Assembly: GCA_021372005.1 (NCBI GenBank)
Contig: JAJFVC010000052.1
Location: forward strand, 1 to 48,160
Origin: Planctomycetaceae bacterium
GTDB taxonomy: Bacteria > Planctomycetota > Planctomycetia > Pirellulales > Thermoguttaceae
DNA length: 48,160 bases
Reading direction: 5' to 3'
Positions 27,193-36,152 of the stretch are shown here, piece by piece; the stretch's first letter is position 1, and each line of letters opens with the position of its first letter. A program made the translations under genes and the position numbers. Below the pieces are notes generated by a model, which ran no database searches, was not told the origin of the DNA, and was given only the letters and a program-made list of their open reading frames with translations.

Positions 27193-27327
27193 ATGAGAAA
27201 CTTCAATAGAGCAGCTTGTGTTTTGGCTATGATCGCCGTGACCTTATCTGCCACGAAGCCGGCATCAACGACTATGTCATCCACTTCGACCAACCTGGGC
27301 ATCCTACCATTTCAATACAAGTTCTAG
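27193..27327 (+). CDS. Small exported peptide, 44 residues
   Basis: A short frame with a strong ribosome site (GGAGG, six bases before the ATG) and a clear signal-peptide pattern: basic MRNFNR, hydrophobic AACVLAMIAVTLSA, then a Ser/Thr-rich end and the C-terminus LGILPFQYKF. It lies 87 bp before the PEP-CTERM gene on the same strand. It may be a genuine small secreted peptide or the 5' remnant of a larger exported protein; no downstream frame continues it. No function can be given. Confidence 0.45.
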   Translation: MRNFNRAACVLAMIAVTLSATKPASTTMSSTSTNLGILPFQYKF

Positions 27328-27414
27328 AAGAGACAATGTCAGCCATAGGGATGTACGTTCACAAAAATTGATCAAATCTTGTTGCGTGTACAACTTTCAA
27401 AAAAGGAGACCTGA

Positions 27415-28272
27415 ATGATGTTGAGAAGTCTTCTCTGTGTAGCGTCGCTATTGAGCCTGACGACGGTTGCATCGGCCGGTACTGCTGGATTCAACGTGCA
27501 TTTAACGTATTCCGGAAGTTATGATGCGAGCGGCAATCAGATGGATGACCTTGCCTGGATGCGGACGACGTCGGCGGACGGCTCGACAAAAACCCTATTG
27601 CAATTGAACAGTACGGCAGTGGTCCATGCGTTCACCGTCTCGGTCTCCGTGCACGATCTGGCTGCGGACCAAGACGCCGGGTACTTCCAATTTCGCGGCA
27701 ACGTCAGTGGCGGCGTTGCATTTGGCGACGGCGCGGCCGGAGGCATGGTCAGCGGCGACCCGTACGTTACCTCAAGTCTTTCCAACACAACCGTCGATCC
27801 GACTGCGATGGGCAATACAACAAGCGGAAGTTCAAATGCATCTAGCGCGATTCCGTGGTTTGAAAACAGTATCAACCCGCAGAACAACTTCCTTTGGCTC
27901 GCGAAGCGAGGCGTCACAGAAACCGGAAACGGCAACGGCACCTACGGCGACTACATGGCCGCAATGGCCGTTGGAGAAAACTCTCCCTACGAGATGGGCA
28001 CGCTTTACCTGTCAACGACCGACGTGACCAACATGGGCACGTTCTCGCTAAGCTTCGTAACCGATGCCGAAGGGTACTTTGGCGTGTTGAGCCAAAATGG
28101 CGGCGACTATGGCTTGGGCATGGGTACGTCGGCCACTTGGAGCTGGCCGGTCAACTACAGCGCGGTCGGAGATTCAATCGAGTTCACTCCAGCTCCGGAA
28201 CCGAGCACGATCGCGCTGCTGTTGAGCAGCATCATTGGCCTGGCCACCTACGCTTGGCGCAAGCGCCGGTAG
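27415..28272 (+). CDS. PEP-CTERM sorting-domain exported protein
   Basis: A 285-residue secreted protein. It has an N-terminal signal peptide (MMLRSLLCVASLLSLTTVASA) and a textbook PEP-CTERM tail at 261-285: PEP, a hydrophobic helix (STIALLLSSIIGLATYAW) and a basic end RKRR. Such tails direct transfer to an exosortase that cuts near PEP and leaves the protein on the surface or in extracellular polymer. The body is Gly, Ser, Thr and Asn rich with beta-strand character and no domain I know; Cys is absent after the signal peptide. The start has AAGGAGA before ATG; the second ATG directly after it is equally possible. No exosortase gene is in the window. Confidence 0.88.
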   Translation: MMLRSLLCVASLLSLTTVASAGTAGFNVHLTYSGSYDASGNQMDDLAWMRTTSADGSTKTLLQLNSTAVVHAFTVSVSVHDLAADQDAGYFQFRGNVSGGVAFGDGAAGGMVSGDPYVTSSLSNTTVDPTAMGNTTSGSSNASSAIPWFENSINPQNNFLWLAKRGVTETGNGNGTYGDYMAAMAVGENSPYEMGTLYLSTTDVTNMGTFSLSFVTDAEGYFGVLSQNGGDYGLGMGTSATWSWPVNYSAVGDSIEFTPAPEPSTIALLLSSIIGLATYAWRKRR

Positions 28273-28362
28273 CTAGAAAGACACACGGGGAACGCGACTT
28301 TTGCCGTCATCCGTTTCCGTGGACGCGATTTCAAGCGGCGCTGCTGGAAACAGACTCCGCAA

Positions 28363-29523
28363 TTACACGTCGGTCCATTGTCCACTTCGGGCGCTGGACA
28401 GAACGGCCTCGCAGACTTGCTGCGTACGTAGAGCATCGCGCAGCGTCGGATGAAACTCCGGACCGCCGTCGATACTCGCTAGAAAATCGGCGAAAGCGTT
28501 GATGAACGTGTGTTCGTATCCGATCGTGCAGCCGGGCACCCAATAGCGTTTCATGAACGGATGCTCGGAATTGGTCACATGGATCCGCTGCCAGCCTGTC
28601 AGATGATCTTCGATCTTCTTGCCCGTGGCAGGGTCCACGTAACGGAAATACTGCAAAATATGCGGGTCTTCCAGATCGAAGAACACCGCGCCGTTCTCGC
28701 CGTTGATCTCAAAGGTGTTGTAGTTTTTACGTCCGCGGGCGTAGCGCGTGCTTTCAAACGTACCGCAGGAACCATTGGCGAAGACCGCCAAGAACAGACA
28801 GGCGTCGTCGATCGTGACCGGCTCGACACGACCCGTGTCGGAATGTTTTCGTTCCTTGATGAACGTTTCGGTGTAGGCGACCACCCGACGAATCGGTCCA
28901 TTGAGCCATTCGGCCGTGTCGATCGAATGGGCCAACAAGTCGCCGGTCACGCCGGAACCGGCCACACGACCGTCGAGACGCCAAAGCGACATGCCGCCTT
29001 GCGGCACATCGGCCGAAATCGTGTAGTCCTGGTTGTAGGTGGCGCGATAATGGAACGTCCGTCCGACGCGCCCCTCGTCGATGATCTGTTTGGCCAACGA
29101 AACGGCCGGTACGCGACGGTAGTTGAACGACGCCATGTTGGCAACGCCCGCCCTTTCCACGGCCGCCACCATCTCCTTGGCTTCAGCGACGTTCATCGCC
29201 AGGGGTTTTTCACAGACGACCATCTTGCCCGCCTCGGCCGCGGCCAGGACGATGTCGTGGTGTAAAACGTTGGGCACGCACACATCGATCAGGTCGATGT
29301 CCGGCCGGGCCATCAGTTTGCGCCAATCGAATTCCAGGGACTCGTAGCCCCAAGTGGCGGCAAACGCCTCCAACTTATCCTTCTCTTCCGGTCGGGCACA
29401 GCAGACCTTCAGAACCGGTTTGTATCGAGAGGGGAAGAAATGTTTCACTTGGAGATAAGCGTTGGAGTGGGTGCGGCCCATAAAGCCGCAGCCAATCAAA
29501 CCAATGCGAAGTTCTTCAGACAC
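28363..29523 (-). CDS. Gfo/Idh/MocA oxidoreductase, cytoplasmic
   Basis: A 386-residue NAD(P)-dependent sugar oxidoreductase. The Rossmann loop is GCGFMG (11-16) and the catalytic-lysine motif EKP is at 105-107; [14 protein letters not shown] supplies the downstream Asp/His region. No signal peptide is present, in contrast to the second family member at 32580. The start is GTG at 29523: AGGAGG lies six bases before it, and the longer ATG frame upstream runs into the TIM-barrel gene. Likely substrates are myo-inositol-like or pyranose sugars, oxidised or reduced at one carbon. It is last in a five-gene operon; the TIM-barrel gene precedes it with a 26 bp gap. Confidence 0.92.
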   Translation of the reverse strand: MSEELRIGLIGCGFMGRTHSNAYLQVKHFFPSRYKPVLKVCCARPEEKDKLEAFAATWGYESLEFDWRKLMARPDIDLIDVCVPNVLHHDIVLAAAEAGKMVVCEKPLAMNVAEAKEMVAAVERAGVANMASFNYRRVPAVSLAKQIIDEGRVGRTFHYRATYNQDYTISADVPQGGMSLWRLDGRVAGSGVTGDLLAHSIDTAEWLNGPIRRVVAYTETFIKERKHSDTGRVEPVTIDDACLFLAVFANGSCGTFESTRYARGRKNYNTFEINGENGAVFFDLEDPHILQYFRYVDPATGKKIEDHLTGWQRIHVTNSEHPFMKRYWVPGCTIGYEHTFINAFADFLASIDGGPEFHPTLRDALRTQQVCEAVLSSARSGQWTDV

Positions 29524-29549
29524 GGTGATCCTCCTGAGTCTTTGAAGGG

Positions 29550-30590
29550 TTATTCCTGCCAGCCGTGCTCGCGCCGCACGCCAATCATCGCGTGCAAAAT
29601 ATTGTTCCACGTCTCACGCTGCATCATCGTGGCGTTGGGAAACATGCAGCCGTCCCAGCAAATATGGCGAAAGGACTTGGTCGCTTGGCCCGAGGCGTCA
29701 CGGAGCCAATATCCGGCATGGCGGACGACATCGAGCTTGCCGTTGGGATCGGTAATCATGCAGTGGCGGCCGGTCTTGTCGTGCGAGCCGCTGCCGTAGA
29801 CCGTGCCGTCATTTTGCGCCACGTGGAAGTCGATCGTCCAGGGCCTCAACACCATCGTCAGCGTTCGATAGGCTTCATCGAAACGCCGACGATCGTTCCA
29901 ATCGAAGTCCAACGGCAACAGAGCGTCCTCCGGAGCGTTGTAGCCGACCAAATAAAGCAACGTGTGCGACATATCGGCCTGAAAGCCGAGCGTCTGCGGC
30001 CGGTCCACCATTTCCAACAGTTCGATCATGCGGCGCCAACTGTGCATGCCACCCCAACAGATTTCGCCTTCCGCGGCCAGCCGCTCCCCCTCGTCTTCGG
30101 CGATCGCACACGCGTCCCGAAAAGTGTCGGCGATCCGGCGCTGATTGTTTTCGGGGTCTTCATTCCATTGAGCGACGCTGCACACCGAATCAATGCGCAC
30201 CGTGCCATAGGGGCGCACCCCTATTTCTCGTAGTCGCCGGCCCACATGACAAGCCTTTCGGACCTGACCAAGAAAGTTCTGCCGATCGACGTGGGTTCCC
30301 ATAGGCGAACCGCCGCCGGTGCCGCCATAGACCGGGGCGACCACCGTGCCGATCGCCAAGTTGCGGCGTCGCACCTTTTCCGCCAGGCGTTGGATCTCAT
30401 CCTCGCCGCCATCGATATGAAAGTGAGGGGCGTAGAGAAAGAGATCGACGCCGTCGAATTTCACACCGTCGACTTCCGCGGCGGCGGTCAAGTCGAGCAT
30501 CGTCTCCAGGTCGATGACCGGCTCGGCGCCGGGCCCCTTGCCAACCATCCCGGCCCATGTGGCGTTATGCAGTTTAGGATAGTTGTTCAC
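29550..30590 (-). CDS. Sugar phosphate isomerase/epimerase-like TIM-barrel protein
   Basis: A 346-residue xylose-isomerase-like TIM barrel (AP_endonuc_2 superfamily). Typical elements are [11 protein letters not shown], the helix-strand pattern [12 protein letters not shown], an active-site Glu in [20 protein letters not shown], and a late [14 protein letters not shown] carrying metal-ligand Asp/His candidates. Members in such clusters isomerise or epimerise keto-sugars. The ATG at 30590 overlaps the stop of the preceding cupin-type gene in an ATGA, which fixes the start and shows coupling. The cytoplasmic Gfo/Idh/MocA enzyme is the next gene. The exact substrate is not predictable. Confidence 0.87.
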   Translation of the reverse strand: MNNYPKLHNATWAGMVGKGPGAEPVIDLETMLDLTAAAEVDGVKFDGVDLFLYAPHFHIDGGEDEIQRLAEKVRRRNLAIGTVVAPVYGGTGGGSPMGTHVDRQNFLGQVRKACHVGRRLREIGVRPYGTVRIDSVCSVAQWNEDPENNQRRIADTFRDACAIAEDEGERLAAEGEICWGGMHSWRRMIELLEMVDRPQTLGFQADMSHTLLYLVGYNAPEDALLPLDFDWNDRRRFDEAYRTLTMVLRPWTIDFHVAQNDGTVYGSGSHDKTGRHCMITDPNGKLDVVRHAGYWLRDASGQATKSFRHICWDGCMFPNATMMQRETWNNILHAMIGVRREHGWQE

Positions 30591-31843
30591 GGGCGATTTT
30601 TCCTGTGGTCGCCGATCTCCGGCATGTTCGTATGGGTAGCAGGGCCGAAATAGCGGAGGCCCACCAGGGGTTCGCTGCCGGTGTTTTCAATCTCAATTCC
30701 CGCCTGGGCCGCCTCGGCCGTGATGAAGATCTCGTCCCACGGCTCCTCGCCAAAATGGATCATCACCGGCGTCTGAATGGCAAGCTTGCCTATCCGCCCG
30801 CAACCTTGCACTGTAATCCAACCACTAGCTCCCGGGTCCGAAACGACGCATTTCGCTCCCGGCATCACGGTGAGCTCTTTGGCCGAAACCGCCTGCTCGC
30901 CGTCGAACCGGCCATAGTCAATCCAGCGGTCCGTGTAACCCGGACCGGAACAGGACTCGTCCACGATTGGTTCGATATAGTTGTGTTCCTTGAAGCAAGG
31001 ATCGACGTTCTTCTCCCAATCAAGCTGCTCAACAATGAAGTCGAGATCGTGGTGTTTTTCTTTAGGCACGTCCTTGACCAAGAGATCCCAGGGAACCTCG
31101 CGCCCCTCGACCAACGACTGATACATGCCAAAGACGTCGGAACCCCATTGCGGCTCATACGTGCACATCGAACCGGGCGCGTGCAGTACGCCGGCGGATA
31201 TCATCCAACCGGTGCCGGCCTTCAGGCGATAGGCTTTCGACAAGTCGAGGATGCCGTTATCGCCCCGATCCCAATTTTCCAGGCAACGACGCACATCGTC
31301 TTTGGTCGTACCGGGCTCCAGGCCCATGAACGTGTAATCAAAATGATTGTCAGCGGCGTTGAGTTGCGGAGGAAAGTAATAACACTCCGGCTTGCCCTCT
31401 TGACCCGTCAGCGCGGCGTGCTTCGCCTGCTGGTGCATGTGGTGAGGGATGGGGCCCATGTTGTCGAAGAATTTTGAAAAGACCGGCCAGCGTCGGTGTT
31501 TTTTCCAAATCGCCTCGCCAACGATGCGAGGTCCGGCCTCCGCGACCGCGTCCTTCAACAAAAACCGCTCCCCTTCAAAAACGCAATAACTGAGCCCTTC
31601 ATCGACCGCGCGTCCTTCGTTGGCGGCCTCGGTCGTGCTCGCAAACCATCGCTCATCGATGCCGCCGCGATGCGTGCCCAGAGCGTACCAATCCGTCGGC
31701 GCCAGCTTGATTCGCTTGCCGGGCTGCAGAAAGCTGCGCGGCACCCACGTGGGCGTGAGCCGCAACAGCCCGCCGCCTGCATCCATCGCCCGACGAAGAA
31801 CCGCAGCCACATTGTCTTTTTTCGTAATCGCTGAAATGGTCAT
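30587..31843 (-). CDS. Cupin-type, phosphomannose-isomerase-like protein
   Basis: A 418-residue protein with the character of class I mannose-6-phosphate isomerases: metal-site block GPIPHHMHQQAKHA (about 130-143), GTGWMISAGVLHAPGS, and a C-terminal cupin barrel with CGRIGKLAIQTPVMI and a final VGLRYFGPATH. I cannot assign an activity; sugar isomerase or a non-catalytic sugar-binding role are both possible. The ATG at 31843 is preferred since it overlaps the DUF1080 stop in an ATGA and has AAGGAA upstream; the 56 additional upstream codons are antisense-like. It sits between DUF1080 and the TIM-barrel gene, both joined by 4-base overlaps. Confidence 0.7.
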   Translation of the reverse strand: MTISAITKKDNVAAVLRRAMDAGGGLLRLTPTWVPRSFLQPGKRIKLAPTDWYALGTHRGGIDERWFASTTEAANEGRAVDEGLSYCVFEGERFLLKDAVAEAGPRIVGEAIWKKHRRWPVFSKFFDNMGPIPHHMHQQAKHAALTGQEGKPECYYFPPQLNAADNHFDYTFMGLEPGTTKDDVRRCLENWDRGDNGILDLSKAYRLKAGTGWMISAGVLHAPGSMCTYEPQWGSDVFGMYQSLVEGREVPWDLLVKDVPKEKHHDLDFIVEQLDWEKNVDPCFKEHNYIEPIVDESCSGPGYTDRWIDYGRFDGEQAVSAKELTVMPGAKCVVSDPGASGWITVQGCGRIGKLAIQTPVMIHFGEEPWDEIFITAEAAQAGIEIENTGSEPLVGLRYFGPATHTNMPEIGDHRKNRP

Positions 31844-32550
31844 TGTGAAGGTTCCTTGGCATGTTGTGACGACGGCAGCCGGGTAATGACGATGTCTTTG
31901 TACCACGCCTCGCTCGGACCGCCGCCGTGAATTTGCAACCCGATGACGCCCTGTTGCGGTATGCTGGGAACCGTTTCCAGATAATCGACCGTTCGGTGGC
32001 CGTTTACCCAAAGTTGGATGCGACGCCCCTCACACCGAATCACATAGTCGTTCCAATCGCCTTGGTGGACTATTTTGTTTTGTTCCTCGCGGGCAGGGCC
32101 GGCAAGCGTCTTATCGCGACGGGCCTCATCGTACAAACACCCCCAGTACTCGCCGTCCACCATGTCGGCCTGATAACCGCAGACTTCGTTGCTGTTCGGA
32201 ACGCGCCGGCTGCGGAATTGCACGCCGCCATTCGCCTTGGCGCCGACCAATTTGCACCGAAGCCGCAACTCGAAATCACCGTACACTTCCGTCAGACAAA
32301 GAAAATGGTTTTTGTCGATCGGATGTTGCAGACTTCCGCCGACGATGGCGCCGTCTTCAACTCGGAACATCTTCGTATTCCCTTCCCAACCGTCCAAGTT
32401 CTTGCCGTTGAAGAGCGACTTGAATCCGGTGGCCGGCGTCGCCGTAGTCGGCGGACCAGAGACCACGGGCGATCTGTTGCCTTCTTCGGCGAAGGCCGAG
32501 GCGGCCGACAATACGATGAAAACCAGCCACGTGGCATGACCATGCATCAT
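31840..32550 (-). CDS. DUF1080 (3-keto-disaccharide hydrolase) family exported protein
   Basis: A 236-residue secreted protein: signal peptide to about residue 21 (WLVFIVLSAASAFA), a short linker, then one DUF1080 domain. Hallmarks are FKSLFNGKNLDGWEG, FRVEDGAIVGG, FELRLRCKLVGAKANGGVQFRS, GYQADMVDG and IGLQIHGGGPSEAWYKDI. The fold is a concanavalin-like jelly roll; members studied in Bacteroidetes hydrolyse 3-keto-glycosides, and in planctomycetes the family is very large. The start has GAAGGA and a double ATG. The stop overlaps the next gene by four bases. With two Gfo/Idh/MocA genes and an isomerase in the same operon, 3-keto-sugar chemistry is a reasonable inference. Confidence 0.9.
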   Translation of the reverse strand: MMHGHATWLVFIVLSAASAFAEEGNRSPVVSGPPTTATPATGFKSLFNGKNLDGWEGNTKMFRVEDGAIVGGSLQHPIDKNHFLCLTEVYGDFELRLRCKLVGAKANGGVQFRSRRVPNSNEVCGYQADMVDGEYWGCLYDEARRDKTLAGPAREEQNKIVHQGDWNDYVIRCEGRRIQLWVNGHRTVDYLETVPSIPQQGVIGLQIHGGGPSEAWYKDIVITRLPSSQHAKEPSQ

Positions 32551-32579
32551 GACGTCCTTCGGATCAAAAGAGGGTCCAC

Positions 32580-33896
32580 TTACAAATCAGCGGCAGCCCA
32601 AGGAGCCCTTGCCGCCCGGAAACACAACTGGTTGGCCTCGTCATCTTGAACGAAAGCTTCTTCCACCGGATCATATTGCAGCTTTCGATTGAGCAACCAA
32701 GCCGCTGCAGCGGCAAAACAAACGGCGTGAGAACGCCGCACAATCCGAGGATTGGCGATCGGTTGCTCGCGCGATTTGACGCAGTCCAGGAAATTCCGGG
32801 CATGGGCAGAGACGTCGAGTCCTCGCGCCGGCTTGCGGGTCACGTTTTTCAAATCGTCCTTAAGAGACGCAAGATCCGTCTCAATAAGCCCGGAGTCGCC
32901 CGTCTCGACCCGGCCTTGGTCGCCGATGAATCGAACGGGGCAAGTTCCAAGCGACTGGATCCAACCGGTACGTTCACCGAAAGGCGTTTTCAGACAATCG
33001 ATGACCAACTTGACGCCGTTGGCATAGCGACAGGTGATCGCAGTGTCCGACGGCTCATACTCGATCGGCCCGGTGTCGTCGGCGTTATTGGCCCACTGGC
33101 AAAGGTCGATCGTGTGGGCGCCCCAGTCGAGCAAGTTGACGCCGGCCGTGAAGTCCCAATGCCCTTGCCACCCTCGGCCCTCAACGTATTGATGGTTGTA
33201 ACGGCGCCAGGGAGCCGCGCCAAGCCACAAATCCCAATCGACGACGTCCCGCGGCGGAGTCGGCTCGCCGGGCAGCCACTCGGTCCGAAAAAACGGGAGA
33301 TAGGCCGAGGCGACGAGGGTTTGAAGTTTGCCGAGCTTTCCGCTTTGGGCAAGATGCACCACCGTCTGGAAATTGGGCACGCTCCGTCGTTGCGTACCGG
33401 CTTGAAAGATGCGGCCGGTCTTTTGAATCACATCGTCGATCGCCTGAACGTCTCCGATGGCCAATCCGCAAGGCTTCTCGCAGTAAATGTCTTTTCCGGC
33501 TCTCGCGGCAAGAATCGAAGCCTGGGCGTGCCAGCGGTCGCCGGTGGCAATCAGCACGGCATCAATGTCGCACCGCGCCAGCAACTCTCGAAAGTCGCGG
33601 TAGGTTGCGCAGTCCTTGTTTTCGTAGCGAGCGTCGATCTTTCGTTTGCCAGATTCGCGCCGACTGGCTTGGACATCACACACGGCCAAGCAATGGCAAT
33701 CCGGCTGCCCGAGAATGCCGTTGAGATCATAGACGGCCCGAGGTCCGATGCCGATGACGCCGAGCGTGATCCGTTCGGACGGCGCCGCACGACCTCCGGC
33801 GCCCAAAACGGTGGCCGGCACGACCAACGGCGCCGCCATCGCCGCTCCCGCCGCGAGCGATGTTTTGAGCATATGACGGCGCGTGGTTTTATTCAT
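32580..33896 (-). CDS. Gfo/Idh/MocA oxidoreductase with Tat-type signal
   Basis: A 438-residue oxidoreductase whose N-terminus MNKTTRRHMLKTSLAAG carries a twin-arginine signal followed by a long hydrophobic stretch, so it is probably exported already folded with its cofactor. The Rossmann loop is GIGPRA (49-54), EKP is at 140-142, and the Asp/His block reads LLDWGAHTIDLCQW. Exported members of the family carry a tightly held NAD(P) and act on glycans outside the cytoplasm. The ATG at 33896 is chosen because the Tat motif begins there; the longer frame overlaps the divergent regulator. It is the first gene of the operon; DUF1080 follows after 29 bp. The divergent PAS-AraC gene probably controls it. 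Confidence 0.92.
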   Translation of the reverse strand: MNKTTRRHMLKTSLAAGAAMAAPLVVPATVLGAGGRAAPSERITLGVIGIGPRAVYDLNGILGQPDCHCLAVCDVQASRRESGKRKIDARYENKDCATYRDFRELLARCDIDAVLIATGDRWHAQASILAARAGKDIYCEKPCGLAIGDVQAIDDVIQKTGRIFQAGTQRRSVPNFQTVVHLAQSGKLGKLQTLVASAYLPFFRTEWLPGEPTPPRDVVDWDLWLGAAPWRRYNHQYVEGRGWQGHWDFTAGVNLLDWGAHTIDLCQWANNADDTGPIEYEPSDTAITCRYANGVKLVIDCLKTPFGERTGWIQSLGTCPVRFIGDQGRVETGDSGLIETDLASLKDDLKNVTRKPARGLDVSAHARNFLDCVKSREQPIANPRIVRRSHAVCFAAAAAWLLNRKLQYDPVEEAFVQDDEANQLCFRAARAPWAAADL

Positions 33897-34069
33897 CGCG
33901 GCGGCTTCTTGCGGAGAGGGACAGCATGAATTGGCATCCCGACGCCAAAGTTTTCGCTGATTTTGTATGGCACGTAATACCCGCAAAGACTTGTTGGACA
34001 TACGGCTGGCTCCAAGTTATTATGATGGTTGCTTGCCGAGTAAGCGATTCCCCGAATTGACCCGTCTTT

Positions 34070-34100
34070 ATTATACCCACATACCCACACAGCATACCAA
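34070..34100 (-). promoter_or_regulatory. Candidate operon promoter with tandem 8-mers
   Basis: Read on the minus strand, TATAAT (34070-34075) is a perfect -10, with TTGGTA (34095-34100) 19 bases upstream as a poor -35. Two direct copies of ATACCCAC (34073-34080 and 34081-34088) fill the spacer, where an AraC-type activator could dock. The region lies between the divergent oxidoreductase operon and the regulator. Confidence 0.4.
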
Positions 34101-34158
34101 TTGCTTTCCACAGCCGTCTTGGTTTTTTCCGGCATTTTCTTGTAGGGAGACGACGTTC

Positions 34159-34959
34159 TTGGCTAAAAAGCGGGTTCGTACGAATGCCATGACATCGCGT
34201 GAAGTCCGCAGGTTCCAAGACGACTTCATTGCCCGGATCATGCCGCAAAGCCACTTTCACGTGGCAATGAACCATCTGGCCAACACCTGCGTGGCGGTGA
34301 AAGACACGGCGGGCCGATTTGTCTGGGTTAGCGATAATTTGACCCATCGCCTCGGGTTTACCGACCCCGCAGAACTCGTGGGCCTTGACGATTTCGCCAT
34401 TAGCCCGCCGCGATTGGCCACCGCCTACCGCCGCGACGATGAAATTGTCATGTCCTCCGGCCAGCCGCTCTTGGGGCGGATTGAATTGGTTTTCAACGAC
34501 ACCGGCATGCTGGATTGGTACGTGACCAACAAACTGCCGTTGCGCGACGGCCACGGTCGTTGTATTGGACTGATTCTCACCATCCAAGAATATCCCGGCG
34601 CACAACACCTGCCTGCCTTGGACGGCGAACTTCGGCCAGTCATCGACCATATCTTTGCCCATCTCGGCGAAGCGTTGCAGATGTCGCAGCTAGCCTCGCT
34701 GGCCGGTGTCTCCTCTCGCCAGTTGGAACGGCGTTTTCGCAACGTGGCGGGCCTGAGTCCCAAGGACTTCATCATGCGGGCGCGGATCGAGGAAGCCTGC
34801 CGACGATTGCGCGAGGGCAACACGTCGATCGGCCAGATCGCCTTAGATTTAGGGTTTTATGACCAGAGCGCGTTCACCCGTCTTTTTCGTCGCCACCTTG
34901 GCACGACTCCAAGCGAATTCCGGAGAACATGTTGCCGCACCGCAGTCAGGCTCACCTAA
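34159..34959 (+). CDS. AraC-family regulator with PAS-like sensor domain
   Basis: A 266-residue regulator. The N-terminal part is PAS-like (VAMNHLANTCVAVKDTAGRFVWVSDNL, then GFTDPAELVGLDDF, then GRIELVFNDTGMLDWYVTNKLPLRD). The C-terminal 95 residues hold the double helix-turn-helix: MSQLASLAGVSSRQLERRF and IGQIALDLGFYDQSAFTRLFRRHLGTTPSEFR. I prefer the TTG at 34159, since GGGAG sits about nine bases before it and it gives the opening MAKKRVRT. The ATG at 34189 has no ribosome site, and the longer ATG frame from 33967 is not protein-like. It is divergent from the sugar operon, the usual layout for a local activator. The PAS ligand is unknown; a pathway sugar would be logical. Confidence 0.87.
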   Translation: MAKKRVRTNAMTSREVRRFQDDFIARIMPQSHFHVAMNHLANTCVAVKDTAGRFVWVSDNLTHRLGFTDPAELVGLDDFAISPPRLATAYRRDDEIVMSSGQPLLGRIELVFNDTGMLDWYVTNKLPLRDGHGRCIGLILTIQEYPGAQHLPALDGELRPVIDHIFAHLGEALQMSQLASLAGVSSRQLERRFRNVAGLSPKDFIMRARIEEACRRLREGNTSIGQIALDLGFYDQSAFTRLFRRHLGTTPSEFRRTCCRTAVRLT

Positions 34960-34967
34960 TTTGCATT

Positions 34968-35033
34968 GAAGGAAAAAGGGAAGGAAAAAGGTGGCAGAAG
35001 GAAAAAGGTGAAGGAAAAAGGTGGCAGGAACCG
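34968..35033. repeat. GAAGGAAAAAGG tandem with GGTGGCAGGAACCG end
   Basis: Four copies of GAAGGAAAAAGG start at 34968, 34980, 34997 and 35010; two are followed by TGGCA. The array ends in GGTGGCAGGAACCG, the reverse complement of the head of the repeat at 26881. It lies 9 bp after the AraC stop. The remaining gap to 35180 has no gene. Confidence 0.6.
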
Positions 35034-35180
35034 TTTTTAGCACATTCTTGGGGCGACCTCGGGGGACACAAAAGGGGATCGGGAGCTTTTTCACCGCCAA
35101 GGACAACTGCACCGAATCAGGTTCGACAAACCCTTTCAGCATGCCACGTTGGATTTTGCGGCGTGTCATCCACAGGAGGT

Positions 35181-36152
35181 TCATTGTTTTGAGGGGTCTT
35201 CGCATTCAGGGCTCGCAGGGCCGATGAAGAAGTCCATCTCGGCCGTTTCGTGTTCGGGCGGCATCGCAGCGGGAGAGGCTTTGTGTCGGTGTTGTTTGAA
35301 GTGCCACGCACAGCGTACAAAGATCAGCACGGCACAGGGGAGTATCAGAAGATGCCACCACCGCCATGGACGGCAGCCTGGAGGCGTCCAGCATACCGAT
35401 GCATCGCGACGTTGTTCCAACAGCCATGGCATGACGCCATATTCTTGGAACGCCGCCGTCCAACAATCGTGTCCGGCTTGAGGCAACAACGCTAGTTCCA
35501 CATTGCAGCCCGCCTCTTGCAGTGCTGCAACGGTTCTCTGGACGCTGGATGGCGGAAGGCCCACATCATCTTGATTGTGGAATACCCAGATTGGGATTTT
35601 TGTTAGTTTATCCGTAGGCAACATACCTCCCCCTCTACCTGCCATTGGTGCGATGGCGGCGAACAACTCGGGATGCTCGGCGGCCATGGTCCAGCAGCCG
35701 CTGCCGCCGAAAGAAACGCCCGACAAGTACACCCGATTGGGATCGATCGGACATTCGCGCATGGTTTTTTGGAGGATTTCGAGGGTGACGGACAGCATTC
35801 CGCCAGGCCCGAAAGTCCATCCGCTGTTTTTGGGGGCCTGGGTCGACAGAAGAAAAAAGCGGCACTCCTCGATGTGCTCCGGATCGCCCAAGGCCAAGAC
35901 GCCGCGTCGGGCGCTTCCCCGGTTGTCGGTTCCTCGCTCGCTGGATCCATGGAGCCAGACCAGTATGGGATACCGCTTCGTTGGATCTAAATGACGCGGC
36001 ACAAAAAGGCGATATCGAAAAACATGATCTTTGTAATCTCCGCCGGTATAGCGGTATTCACGCGATTCACATAGGTCAATCAGTTTAGCCACATCCGAAT
36101 CCGACGAAGCCACAAACAACGCGACTGTGAGGATGAAAGCAGCGGCGATCAT
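35181..36152 (-). CDS. Membrane-anchored alpha/beta-hydrolase (esterase/peptidase S9-like)
   Basis: A 323-residue exported hydrolase. It has a signal peptide (IAAAFILTVALFVASS), the oxyanion block LVWLHGSSERGTDN, the nucleophile Ser147 in GVSFGG, an acid candidate at D195/D196 (FHNQDDVGLPP) and His228 in AGHDCW. A C-terminal membrane helix at about 267-280 (HLLILPCAVLIFVRCAW) and a basic, then acidic tail follow. This matches the carboxylesterase/prolyl-oligopeptidase-type group plentiful in planctomycetes, here tethered to the membrane with the catalytic domain outside. The start overlaps the stop of the preceding small membrane gene in an ATGA, so the two are coupled. It is the last gene of the envelope cluster. 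Confidence 0.87.
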   Translation of the reverse strand: MIAAAFILTVALFVASSDSDVAKLIDLCESREYRYTGGDYKDHVFRYRLFVPRHLDPTKRYPILVWLHGSSERGTDNRGSARRGVLALGDPEHIEECRFFLLSTQAPKNSGWTFGPGGMLSVTLEILQKTMRECPIDPNRVYLSGVSFGGSGCWTMAAEHPELFAAIAPMAGRGGGMLPTDKLTKIPIWVFHNQDDVGLPPSSVQRTVAALQEAGCNVELALLPQAGHDCWTAAFQEYGVMPWLLEQRRDASVCWTPPGCRPWRWWHLLILPCAVLIFVRCAWHFKQHRHKASPAAMPPEHETAEMDFFIGPASPECEDPSKQ

